DNA of 64,000 nucleotides from Kytococcus schroeteri. Its GTDB lineage: Bacteria > Actinomycetota > Actinomycetes > Actinomycetales > Dermatophilaceae. How positions within the stretch are numbered: the first letter of the stretch is position 1; each line of letters starts with the position of its first letter. Below are positions 27,860 through 35,938 of this stretch, in pieces. The notes beneath the pieces were generated by a model. The model searched no databases, was not told where the DNA came from, and was given only the letters and a program-made list of their open reading frames with translations. Position numbers and translations under genes: made by a program. The DNA is taken from contig NZ_JBHLVH010000018.1 in the NCBI RefSeq assembly GCF_042433515.1, positions 19,306 through 83,305 on the forward strand, given 5' to 3'.

Positions 27860-29502
27860 GAGAGGGCCTCTCCGATGGGTCCGAGGGCGAGCGCCGGCAG
27901 GTAGGTGAGGCCGGCGACCAGGAGGGTGACGGCGAGCAGCAGCACCGCGAAGGTGGGCGTGGCCGTCGGGAGGGTGCCGCGCGTGGCCGGGCGGCGGGTG
28001 CGGGCGGCCAGGGCCCCTGCCAGTCCCAGCACCACGGCGATGGTCGCGAAGCGACCCAGCAGCATGCAGAAGGCCAGGCTGAGTGTGAACCACTCGTCGG
28101 AGGCCGTCAGGCCCGCGAACGCGGACCCGTTGTTGTTGGCTGCCGAGGCATAGGCGTAGAGCACCTCGCTGAGACCGTGCGGTCCGGAGTTGTTCAGCGC
28201 CGCCCCGGTGCCGGGCACGAGCACCGCCACGGCGGAGCACCCGAGCACCAGGGTGGGCACCACGAGCACGCTGAGAGCGGCCCAGGTGATCTCCTTCTGC
28301 CCGATGGACTTGCCGAGCAGCTCCGGGGTGCGTCCCACCATCAGGCCAGAGAGGAAGACCGCCACCACCAGCATCACGAGCATGCCGTACAGGCCCGATC
28401 CCACACCGCCGGGCGACAGCTCGCCGAGCAGCATGTTGAGCATCAACATGCCGCCACCGACGGCGCTGTAGGAATCGTGCATCGAGTTGACCGCACCGGT
28501 GGAGGTTCCGGTGGTGGCAGCTCCGAAGACCACCGACCACGGCACGCCGAAGCGCACCTCCTTGCCCTCCATGCCGCCGGCCGTCCCCCGGGCGGAGACC
28601 ATCTCGGCCCAGCCGATGACCACCACCGAGCAGGTGAGCAGGGCCCCCATCACGGTGGCCAGCAGGGCACCGTGACGGGCGTCACCCACCATCAGGCCGA
28701 AGGTGCGGGTCAGGGCGAACGGGATGACCAGGATGAGGCAGATCTCCAGCACGTTGGTCCACGGGGTGGGGTTCTCCAGGGGGTGTGCCGAGTTGGCGTT
28801 GAAGAAGCCACCGCCGTTGGTGCCGACCTCCTTGATGGCCTCCTGCGAGGCCACCAGTCCGCCCTGGAGCACCTGCGTGCCCCCGGAAAGGGTGGTCACC
28901 TCGGAGGGTGCCTGCAGGGTCTGGACCACACCGCCGAGCAGCAGGAGCAGCGCACCCAGGGTGGCCACCGGCAGCAGCACACGGAAGACGGTGCGGGTGA
29001 GATCCACCCAGAAGTTGCCCACGGTGTCCGCACCGCTGCGGGCCAGGGCACGCAGCAGTGCACCCGCCACGGCGATGCCGGTGGCGGCCGAGACGAAGTT
29101 CTGCACCGTCAGGCCCGCCGCCTGCACCAGGTAGCCCGCTCCGTCCTCACCGGAGTACGACTGCCAGTTGGTGTTGGTGGTGAAGCTGACGGCCGTGTTG
29201 AGGGCGGTGTGCCAGTCCATGGAGCGGCCCAGCCCGTAGGGCAGGTGGCCCTGCACCAGGATGAGTCCCCAGAGGAGCAGCACGGACGCGACCGCGAAGG
29301 CGAGCACCGCGGCCAGGTAGGCCCGCCACGGCTGCTCGGCGCGGGGGTCGACGCCCACCAGTCGGTAGGTGAGGCGTTCGACGGCCCAGTCGTGCTCGTC
29401 GGTGAGGACCCGGTGGAGCCAGCCACCGAGCAGGTGGGCGGGAACGACGAGGAGGGCGGCGACGACGGCCAGCCCCAGCAGGGAGTGCACGAGGATGTTC
29501 AC
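27856..29502 (-). CDS. kdpA: KdpA, potassium-binding channel-like subunit
   Basis: The 548-residue protein has about ten membrane helices and the selectivity-filter motifs of KdpA: TAVSFTTNTNWQSYSGE, GTNGGGFFNANSAHPLENP, GTSTGAVNSMHDSYSAVGG and SAANNNGSAFAGL. It binds and passes potassium while KdpB hydrolyses ATP. It follows kdpF by 9 nt and overlaps kdpB by 4 nt. Confidence 0.95.
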
Positions 29503-29511
29503 GGCACCACC

Positions 29512-29604
29512 TCAGTAACGGTCCGTCACGAACATGTGGACGATGTAGGCCAGGGTCGCGATCCCGGCACCCAGCGCGATGAGATCTTCGAACATGTCCC
29601 CCAT
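29512..29604 (-). CDS. kdpF: KdpF, small stabilising subunit
   Basis: A 30-codon frame, MGDMFEDLIALGAGIATLAY and on through one membrane helix, lies immediately before kdpA. KdpF is normally about 29 residues with a single helix, so size and position fit. The start could be the ATG at 29604 or the internal ATG at 29595 (27 codons); neither has a perfect ribosome site. It is first in the operon, and the candidate KdpE repeat lies 34 nt upstream. Confidence 0.8.
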   Translation of the reverse strand: MGDMFEDLIALGAGIATLAYIVHMFVTDRY

Positions 29605-29637
29605 CGGACCTCGCGGACACCGGGGTGGTGCGGGGCG

Positions 29638-29676
29638 TTGACGTGGGCCTGATGCCCTCTTGACGCGTTGTTGACG
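29638..29676 (-). promoter_or_regulatory. four 11-bp-phased repeats, candidate KdpE box
   Basis: On the plus strand TTGACG occurs at 29638, 29660 and 29671, with a partial copy CTGATG at 29649, so all four fall on an 11-bp ladder. Read in the kdp direction the unit is CGTCAA. OmpR-family regulators such as KdpE bind direct repeats at about one helical turn. The block sits 34-72 bp before kdpF. Confidence 0.5.
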
Positions 29677-29839
29677 GCCGACACCGGCCACCCACCGCAC
29701 AGACGGGGTGGTTCCCCGCCGGGCCCTCACCTCCCGGTGCTGTCGGCCTCCCCCTGTTCACCCACAGGAAACCCGCGCGTCGCCGAGGTGGGGCACGCTG
29801 TGCCCACGTCTTGTCCCCTCCCGTCGCACAGGAGTTCCC

Positions 29840-31456
29840 GTGGCCACCGCCGCACCCGAGTCCCCACCCACCACCGACGCCGGCCGCCACGGCGACGGCG
29901 GCCGCGACCTCTGGTGGCACCTGCTGTTCGCCGTGATGCTGGTGGGCACGCTCATCACCTTCACCAGCTGGGCCACCGGGCAGATCGACTCCCACCACGC
30001 GGTGCTCGTGGTGACGATCCTCTTCGGCCTGTTCATGGCCTTCAACATCGGCGGCAACGACGTGGCCAACTCGTTCGGCACCTCGGTGGGTGCCGGCACG
30101 CTGAGCATGAAGCAGGCCCTCATGGTGGCCGCCGTGTTCGAGGTGGGCGGCGCGGTCCTGGCCGGTGGTGAGGTCACCGAGACGGTGCGCTCCGGCATCG
30201 TGGACCTGGACGGCATGGCCCTGGCGCCCATGGACTTCGCCTTCATCATGATGTCGGCGCTCCTCGGGGCGGCCGTGTGGCTGCTCGTGGCCACCCAGAT
30301 GGGCTGGCCGGTCTCCACCACGCACTCCATCGTCGGCGGCATCGTCGGCGCGGCGGTCACCCTCGGCCTGGTCACCGGCGAGGGCGGCTGGGAGATGGTG
30401 CAGTGGGGCGAGATCGGCCAGATCGTCATCTCCTGGTTCCTCTCCCCGCTGCTGGGCGGCGTCATCGCCTACCTGCTGTTCGGCCTCATCAAGCGGGGCA
30501 TCCTGCAGTACAACGAGGCCGCCGACGAGCGCCTGCGCCGCATCAAGACCGAGCGCATCGAGCACCGCGCCCGCCACAAGGAGGCCTTCGAGCGCCTCAG
30601 CGAGCTGCAGCAGATCTCGTACACCAACGCCATGGCCCGCGACGCCGTGGTGGTGAGCGCCGACGGCGACTTCGACCGCGACGAGCTGGAGACCGACTAC
30701 TACCGGGAGCTCTACCGCATCCAGGACCAGCGCGACGACGTGGCCGCCCACAAGGCCCTGGAGACCTGGGTGCCGCTGCTGGCGGCCTTCGGCGCCATCG
30801 TCATCACCGCGATGCTGCTGTTCAAGGGGCTCAAGAACCTGCACCTCACCGACGGGGTGGCCGACAACCTCATCGTGCTGGCCATGGTGGGCGCGGCGGT
30901 GTGGGTGGCCGTGTTCATCTTCGCCAAGAACCTCAAGCAGCAGTCGCTGGCCCGTTCCACCTTCGTGCTCTTCAGCTGGATGCAGGTGTTCACCGCCTGC
31001 GCGTTCGCCTTCAGCCACGGCTCCAACGACATCGCCAACGCCGTGGGACCGTTCGCGGCGGTGTTCGACGTGCTCAAGACCGAGCAGATCGGCGAGGAGG
31101 CCGCCGTGCCCGCCCCGCTGATGCTCGCCTCGGGCGTGGCCCTGGTGGCCGGTCTGTGGTTCATCGGCCGCAAGGTCATCACCACCGTGGGCTCGGGCCT
31201 CACGCAGATGCACCCGGCCAGCGGGTTCGCCGCCGAGCTCTCGGCCGCCGGTGTGGTCATGACCGCCTCGCTGCTGGGGCTGCCGGTGTCGTCCACGCAC
31301 ATCCTCATCGGCGCCGTGCTGGGCGTGGGTCTGGTGAACCGGGCGGCCAACTGGAACCTCATGAAGCCGATCGCCCTGGCGTGGGTCATCACCGTGCCGG
31401 CCGCGGCCGTGGTGGGTGCCGGGGGTGTGCTGATGCTGCGGGCCGTGTTCGGCTGA
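29840..31456 (+). CDS. Pit-family inorganic phosphate permease
   Basis: The 538-residue membrane protein has the two Pit signature repeats, FNIGGNDVANSFGTSVGAG in the N-terminal half and FSHGSNDIANAVGPFAA in the C-terminal half, each starting a bundle of helices. Between them lies a charged cytoplasmic loop of about 130 residues (RRIKTERIEHRARHKEAFER), as in long Pit proteins. It should import phosphate, probably as a metal-phosphate complex, with protons or sodium. The GTG start at 29840 has AGGAG 5 nt upstream; upstream in-frame codons lack one. It is divergent from kdp and ends in a bidirectional terminator. Confidence 0.9.
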   Translation: MATAAPESPPTTDAGRHGDGGRDLWWHLLFAVMLVGTLITFTSWATGQIDSHHAVLVVTILFGLFMAFNIGGNDVANSFGTSVGAGTLSMKQALMVAAVFEVGGAVLAGGEVTETVRSGIVDLDGMALAPMDFAFIMMSALLGAAVWLLVATQMGWPVSTTHSIVGGIVGAAVTLGLVTGEGGWEMVQWGEIGQIVISWFLSPLLGGVIAYLLFGLIKRGILQYNEAADERLRRIKTERIEHRARHKEAFERLSELQQISYTNAMARDAVVVSADGDFDRDELETDYYRELYRIQDQRDDVAAHKALETWVPLLAAFGAIVITAMLLFKGLKNLHLTDGVADNLIVLAMVGAAVWVAVFIFAKNLKQQSLARSTFVLFSWMQVFTACAFAFSHGSNDIANAVGPFAAVFDVLKTEQIGEEAAVPAPLMLASGVALVAGLWFIGRKVITTVGSGLTQMHPASGFAAELSAAGVVMTASLLGLPVSSTHILIGAVLGVGLVNRAANWNLMKPIALAWVITVPAAAVVGAGGVLMLRAVFG

Positions 31457-31473
31457 GGCGTCCCCGCACGCGG

Positions 31474-31504
31474 CGGGCCGGGCGGGGACTCCCTGCCCGG
31501 CCCG
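31474..31504. terminator. bidirectional hairpin between convergent genes
   Basis: CGGGCCGGGC (31474-31483) pairs with GCCCGGCCCG (31495-31504), with extra GGG/CCC pairing inside the loop. It separates the phosphate permease from the convergent UPF0317 gene. Confidence 0.65.
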
Positions 31505-31517
31505 TTCGCGTGAGGGC

Positions 31518-32297
31518 TCAGCGGCGCCCGTCGAGCACGTCGGTAACGAACATGTGTCCCGGCGCGTGCGTGATCGCCCACGGCGGGCGGGAGGCCTCGA
31601 TCACCGCCTGCGGGGTGACGCCGCACGCCCAGAAGACCGGCACGTCGTCGGGCTCCAGGTCGGTGGGGTCGCCGAAGTCGGGGCGGGCCAGGTCGGCGAT
31701 GCCGAGGGCGGCCGGGTCGCCGGCGTGCACCGGGGCGCCGTGGGCCAGGGGAACGTTCGCGCTGGTGGTGCTGGCCGTGGGCACCAGCGGCAGCGGCATC
31801 GGCCGCATCGAGACCACGAGCTCGCCGTGCAGTCGGCCGGCCGGGGTGAGCTGGCGGTCGGTGAGGTACATGGCCACGTTCCGCCCCTGGTCGATGTTCC
31901 GCACCGGCACCCCCGCGGACTGCAGCGCCGCCTCGAAGCCGAACGAGCACCCGAAGAGGAAGGCCACCGCGTCGTCGCGCCAGTGGGCGGTGGCGTCGGG
32001 CACCTCGTCGGTGACCTGCCCGTCGCGCCAGATGCGGTAGGCCGGCAGGTCGGTGCGCAGGTCCGCGCCCCGGGCCCACGAGGTGGTGGGGTCGCCGGGG
32101 TCGGTGACGTCCAGGAGCGGCATCGGGGCCGGGTTGCGGTGGGCCAGCAGCAGCATGTCGAAGGCCCAGTCGGCCGGCAGCACCACGAGGTTGGCCTGGG
32201 TGACGCCCGGGGCCACGCCACTGGTGGGGCGCACCTCGCCGGCGCGGTAACGGGCGCGCGCCTCGCGGGCGGCGGTCACGGCATCGGGGGTGGTCAT
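31518..32297 (-). CDS. UPF0317 / DUF1445 family putative hydro-lyase
   Basis: The 259-residue cytosolic protein matches the UPF0317 family throughout: GVAPGVTQANLVVLPADWA near the N-terminus, then VAFLFGCSFGFEAALQSAG, VRNIDQGRNVAMY, VSMRPMP, and a C-terminal VFWACGVTPQAVI with ITHAPGHMFVTDV. Members are annotated as putative hydro-lyases, and a mammalian relative is D-glutamate cyclase, which forms 5-oxo-D-proline. That chemistry would feed 5-oxoprolinase, whose subunits lie at the start of this window, but the two loci are 30 kb apart so the link is only suggestive. It is apparently monocistronic. Confidence 0.85.
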   Translation of the reverse strand: MTTPDAVTAAREARARYRAGEVRPTSGVAPGVTQANLVVLPADWAFDMLLLAHRNPAPMPLLDVTDPGDPTTSWARGADLRTDLPAYRIWRDGQVTDEVPDATAHWRDDAVAFLFGCSFGFEAALQSAGVPVRNIDQGRNVAMYLTDRQLTPAGRLHGELVVSMRPMPLPLVPTASTTSANVPLAHGAPVHAGDPAALGIADLARPDFGDPTDLEPDDVPVFWACGVTPQAVIEASRPPWAITHAPGHMFVTDVLDGRR

Positions 32298-32401
32298 GGC
32301 GCCAGCGTAGGCGGGCGGGGTGGGCAGGGCGGCCAGTGCGGCTCAGGTGGTCGGCTCCCGCCGCGCGTCGGGGCGGGCCGGCGCACGGGAAAGGTCACCG
32401 C

Positions 32402-32461
32402 GCACGGGAAAGGTGCTCCCCACACGGCTTGTTTCCCGCGCGGAGAGCACCTTTCGCGTGC
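32402..32461. repeat. 60-nt palindromic repeat, copy 3
   Basis: Arms 32402-32428 and 32435-32461 pair at 22 of 27 positions around a 6-nt loop TTGTTT. The outer arms GCACGGGAAAGGTGCT and its near-complement match copies 1 and 2; the centre has diverged. Another GCGCACGGGAAAGGT lies directly upstream. It sits beside the decayed VOC gene. Confidence 0.75.
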
Positions 32462-32590
32462 GCACGGCAACTTCGCGTGCGGAGAGCGCCCTGGCGCAGG
32501 CGGACGAGGCGGCCGACGGGGACGGGTGGGGCCGGGTCCCCGGCCGTCCCGGGACGCCGCCCCATGAGCCCGGCGGCGGCTCCGCGCGGC

Positions 32591-32883
32591 TCAGACGGTC
32601 GGCTCAGAGCTGCCGACGTTCACGCCCCAGTTGATGCCGGACGTGTCCGTGAGGTCGCCGTGGACGTCGCCCCACATCTGCTGCTCCATGGGCATGTTCA
32701 CCGCGCCTCCTCGGCCAGGCCGTCGAACTGGCGGCGCAGGGTGGCCTCGTCGGAGCCCCACAGCACCAGGTTCATGCCGCCGCGCACCACCTCGTCCTCG
32801 GGGCGGGTGCCGTCGGCCGCCATGAGCACGTAGCCGCCATCGGTCTCCAGCTGGCCGTGCATGACGCCCTCCGGGGAGCCCAT
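32591..32883 (-). pseudogene. remnant of a PhnB-like VOC (glyoxalase-fold) protein
   Basis: Two overlapping frames together give the C-terminal two thirds of a PhnB/VOC protein. The first (from 32883) reads GVMHGQLETDGGYVLMAADG and on to DEATLRRQFDGLAEEAR, then stops at 32698. The second continues NMPMEQQMWGDVHGDLTD and INWGVNV to a stop at 32591. One missing G near 32705-32712 would join them. The N-terminal 45-50 residues of the family are absent; the divergent acetyltransferase gene starts where they should be. So this is truncated and frameshifted, and probably non-functional. Confidence 0.75.
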
Positions 32884-32913
32884 GGCCGATCCGGCCGTGT
32901 GCCACCATGCCGT

Positions 32914-33414
32914 ATGCCCTCCCCCGCACCCCGCCTGCGCGTGGCCACCCCGGCCGATGCCGCCGCTTGCGCCGCCATCTACGCCCCGTCCGTCCGCGAC
33001 ACCGCCATCACCTTCGAGCTGGAGGCCCCCGACGCCGCGGAGATGGCCCGCCGCATCGAGGGGGCGCTGCGGCACCACACCTGGCTGGTGGCCGAGGAGG
33101 GCGGCGAGGTGCTCGGCTACGCCTATGGCGGGCGCCACCGGGTGCGCGCCGCGTACGACACCACCGCGGAGGTGAGCGTCTACCTGGCCGAGGCCGCGCG
33201 CGGCCGGGGCCTCGGCCGCCTGCTCTGCGAGCGGCTGCTCACCGACCTGGCCGGCCGCGGGCTGCGACTGGCCGTCGCCGGCATCACCCTGCCCAACGCC
33301 GCCAGCGTGGCCCTGCACGAGCACCTCGGCTTCGAGCACGTGGGCACCTTCCGGCGCGTGGGGTGGAAGTTCGGCGAGCCGCACGACGTGGGGTGGTGGC
33401 AGCGCGACCTCTGA
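32914..33414 (+). CDS. GNAT acetyltransferase, phosphinothricin/methionine-sulfoximine type
   Basis: The 166-residue protein has the Pat/Bar-like GNAT layout: RVATPADAAACAAIYAPSV at the start with DTAITFELEAP, the acetyl-CoA loop EAARGRGLGRLLCERLL, and a C-terminal HEHLGFEHVGTFRRVGWKFG, where the last block is characteristic of phosphinothricin-type N-acetyltransferases. Relatives acetylate phosphinothricin, methionine sulfone or related amino acids; the natural substrate here is not known. The ATG at 32914 is chosen since the family motif starts a few residues later. It is divergent from the decayed VOC gene. Confidence 0.8.
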   Translation: MPSPAPRLRVATPADAAACAAIYAPSVRDTAITFELEAPDAAEMARRIEGALRHHTWLVAEEGGEVLGYAYGGRHRVRAAYDTTAEVSVYLAEAARGRGLGRLLCERLLTDLAGRGLRLAVAGITLPNAASVALHEHLGFEHVGTFRRVGWKFGEPHDVGWWQRDL

Positions 33415-33450
33415 GGCCGCCCCGCCGCCCTACCGGGTCCCGCCGGGCCC

Positions 33451-35859
33451 TCAGCGGCGGGTCGAGCGCTCCACCAGCAGCCAGGCCATCACCGAGGCCA
33501 CCGCGTGCAGCAGCAACAGCACCAGCGCGCTGAGCAGGTACACCGGCAGCTCGTGGTCCCACAGCGGGTCCTGGGTGCTGCGGCGCGCGGTCAGGGTCTG
33601 CAGGTCCACCGAGGAGGCCGCCATCGCGTAGCCCCACCGGGTGGGCGAGAGCCACGCCGCCTGCTCCAGCCCGGCCCGGTCCACCACCGGGAACAGGCCG
33701 CCGCTGAGCACGAGCATCACCATCATCGCCACCACCAGGGTGGGCATCACCTGGTCCAGCGTGCGCAGCACCGCCGAGACGCACAGCCCCACCGCCACGC
33801 ACGCCGCGGCGCACAGGCCCATGGCCAGGGTGAGCTCCCACCACGACAGGCCGAAGTGCGAGAACTCCGGGCGCCCCGTGTGGGCCAGCGTCACGGCCAC
33901 GAGGATGCCGGCCTGCAGCACCGCCACCACCGAGAGCAACGACACCTTGGCCGCCATGTAGGCCAACGGGCGCAGGCCCACCGCGGCCTCCCGGCTGAAG
34001 ATCGGCCGCTCGGCCACCAGGTCGCGGATGCTGCCGGCCACGCCCATGAACGCCGCTCCCACGGCCACGATGAGCAGCACCATCATCGGGGAGGAGGAGG
34101 GGCGGGCCTCCATGCTGGGCTCGCGGAACCCCGCATCGCCCGGCACGAGCCAGGAGAGCAGGCCCACGAGCACCGGCATCGCCAGGGTCATGGCCACGTA
34201 CACGGGGTCGGCGGCCATGACGCGCAGCTGGCGCCGGACCACCACCGACCACTGCCGCATCGGCGACTGCTGGCGCACCGGCTCGGAGATCTCCCCCGCC
34301 GGGCGCCGTGCCGGGGCCGGCTGTGGCGGACGGGTGCGGGCGAAGGCGGCCTCCACGCCCTCGGGGTCGGCGGAGACCTGCTCGAAGACGTCGGCGTGGT
34401 TGTCCGCCCCGAAGTGCGGCAGCAGCCCGGCCGGCGGGCCGAAGTAGGCCACGCGTCCGCCGGGGGCCAGCAGCAGCACCCGGTCGCACAGGTCCAGGTT
34501 GGCCACCGAGTGGGTGATGACCGCCACCGTGCGCCCGCCGTCGGCCAGCTCGCGGAAGGTGGTCATGAGGCGCTTGTCCAGGCCCGGGTCGAGGCCCGAG
34601 GTCGGCTCGTCGAGGAACAGCAGGGAGGGCTCGGTGAGCAGCTCCATGGCCACCGAGACGCGCTTGCGCTGCCCACCGGAGAGCCGGTCGATGCGGGTGC
34701 CCGCGTGGGGCGTCAGCGCGAGCGCCTCCATCACCTCGGCCACGCGGGCGGCCCGGGCGGCGGGCTCCACGTCCTCGGGGAAGCGCAGCTCGGCGGCATA
34801 GCCCAGGGCGGCACGCACGGTGAGGTGGCGGTGCACGATGTCGTCCTGCGGCACGATCCCGATGCGGTGGCGCAGCTGGTCGTACGAGGCGTAGAGGTCC
34901 AGCCCGTCGTAGAGCACCTCCCCCTCGGTGGCCGGGCGGGAGCCGGTGAGCGCGCCCAGCAGCGTGGACTTGCCCGCACCCGACGGGCCGATGACGGCCA
35001 GCAGGCTCGAGCGCGGCAGCTCCAGGTCCACGCCCTGCAGCAGCACCTTGCCCGAGCCGAGGCGCACGCCGAGCCCGTGGGCGGTCAGGGAGACGTTGCC
35101 GTGGTCGCTGCCCATCACCAGGGCGCCGTCGCGCACCCGGAAGGTCGCGTGGCCCACGGCCAGGCGCTGCCCCTCGGTGAGCAGGCCGGACTCCACGCGC
35201 TGGCCCTCCAGGTAGGTGCCGTTGCTGGAGCCCAGGTCGGTGACGGCGAACCCCTCGGGCCGGGCCTCCAGACGCACGTGGCGGCGGCTGACGAGCAGGT
35301 CCTCCACCTGGATGTCGCAGTCGCGCTCGCGGCCGATGGTGAGCACCTGGCCGGGCTGCAGGTGCCAGCTGCCCTCGGTGCGGGCGGTGGCGTCGTCGGG
35401 GGTGGTGATGGTGGCAGTCGGTGCGCCCGGGAGGGGGCCGGTGCCGTCGAGGGGGTGGAGGCGGGTGGCCTCCGGCGGGGCCGGCTCGGCGGGTGCGGGC
35501 TCGGCGGGTGCGGGCTCGGCGGGTGCAGGCTCCGGCTCCGGCTCGGGCTGCGGCGCGGGCTCGGCGGCGGCCTCCACGGCCACGGTGTGACCCCCCTCGC
35601 CCAGCCCGATGTGCTGCCCCGGGTGCACCGGCGCCGAGTCCGCGACCCGCGCCCCGTCGAGGAAGGTGCCGGCCGTGCTGCCGAGGTCCTGCACCCACCA
35701 GACGCCCTCATACAGCACCACGCGGGCGTGCCGGCGGGAGACGGCCAGGTCCGGCACCATCACGTCGGCCTCGATGCTGCGCCCGATGACGGCGCCCTCC
35801 GGTGAGGGTGGGACGGTGAACTCCGCCGATGCCGTGCGCAGGACGATTCGCGGTGCCAT
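33451..35859 (-). CDS. FHA-FHA-ABC transporter fusion, Rv1747-like
   Basis: The 802-residue protein combines, in order: an FHA domain (IGRSIEADVMVPDLAVSRRH), an acidic Pro/Ala/Glu linker, a second FHA (IGRERDCDIQVEDLLVSRRH, LGSSNGTYLEG), an ABC ATPase with Walker A GPSGAGKST, signature LSGGQRKRVSVAMELL and Walker B LLFLDEPTSGLDPG, and an ABC-2-type permease with six helices. This is the layout of mycobacterial Rv1747, a cell-envelope exporter regulated by Ser/Thr kinase phosphorylation read by its FHA domains. The substrate is not evident from sequence. It is a half transporter and should form a dimer. Confidence 0.88.
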   Translation of the reverse strand: MAPRIVLRTASAEFTVPPSPEGAVIGRSIEADVMVPDLAVSRRHARVVLYEGVWWVQDLGSTAGTFLDGARVADSAPVHPGQHIGLGEGGHTVAVEAAAEPAPQPEPEPEPAPAEPAPAEPAPAEPAPPEATRLHPLDGTGPLPGAPTATITTPDDATARTEGSWHLQPGQVLTIGRERDCDIQVEDLLVSRRHVRLEARPEGFAVTDLGSSNGTYLEGQRVESGLLTEGQRLAVGHATFRVRDGALVMGSDHGNVSLTAHGLGVRLGSGKVLLQGVDLELPRSSLLAVIGPSGAGKSTLLGALTGSRPATEGEVLYDGLDLYASYDQLRHRIGIVPQDDIVHRHLTVRAALGYAAELRFPEDVEPAARAARVAEVMEALALTPHAGTRIDRLSGGQRKRVSVAMELLTEPSLLFLDEPTSGLDPGLDKRLMTTFRELADGGRTVAVITHSVANLDLCDRVLLLAPGGRVAYFGPPAGLLPHFGADNHADVFEQVSADPEGVEAAFARTRPPQPAPARRPAGEISEPVRQQSPMRQWSVVVRRQLRVMAADPVYVAMTLAMPVLVGLLSWLVPGDAGFREPSMEARPSSSPMMVLLIVAVGAAFMGVAGSIRDLVAERPIFSREAAVGLRPLAYMAAKVSLLSVVAVLQAGILVAVTLAHTGRPEFSHFGLSWWELTLAMGLCAAACVAVGLCVSAVLRTLDQVMPTLVVAMMVMLVLSGGLFPVVDRAGLEQAAWLSPTRWGYAMAASSVDLQTLTARRSTQDPLWDHELPVYLLSALVLLLLHAVASVMAWLLVERSTRR
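35483..35527 (-). repeat. three tandem 15-bp coding repeats
   Basis: Three units of GGCTCGGCGGGTGCG (35483, 35498, 35513; the last with one change) encode the AEPAP linker between the two FHA domains. Confidence 0.85.
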
Positions 35860-35938
35860 CTCAACCTTTCCCCGGGGAGTCTGCCGACAGGTTAGGTCAC
35901 GCCCACGGGCACCGGGCGGGCCGCCCCGCCTGCCGCCC

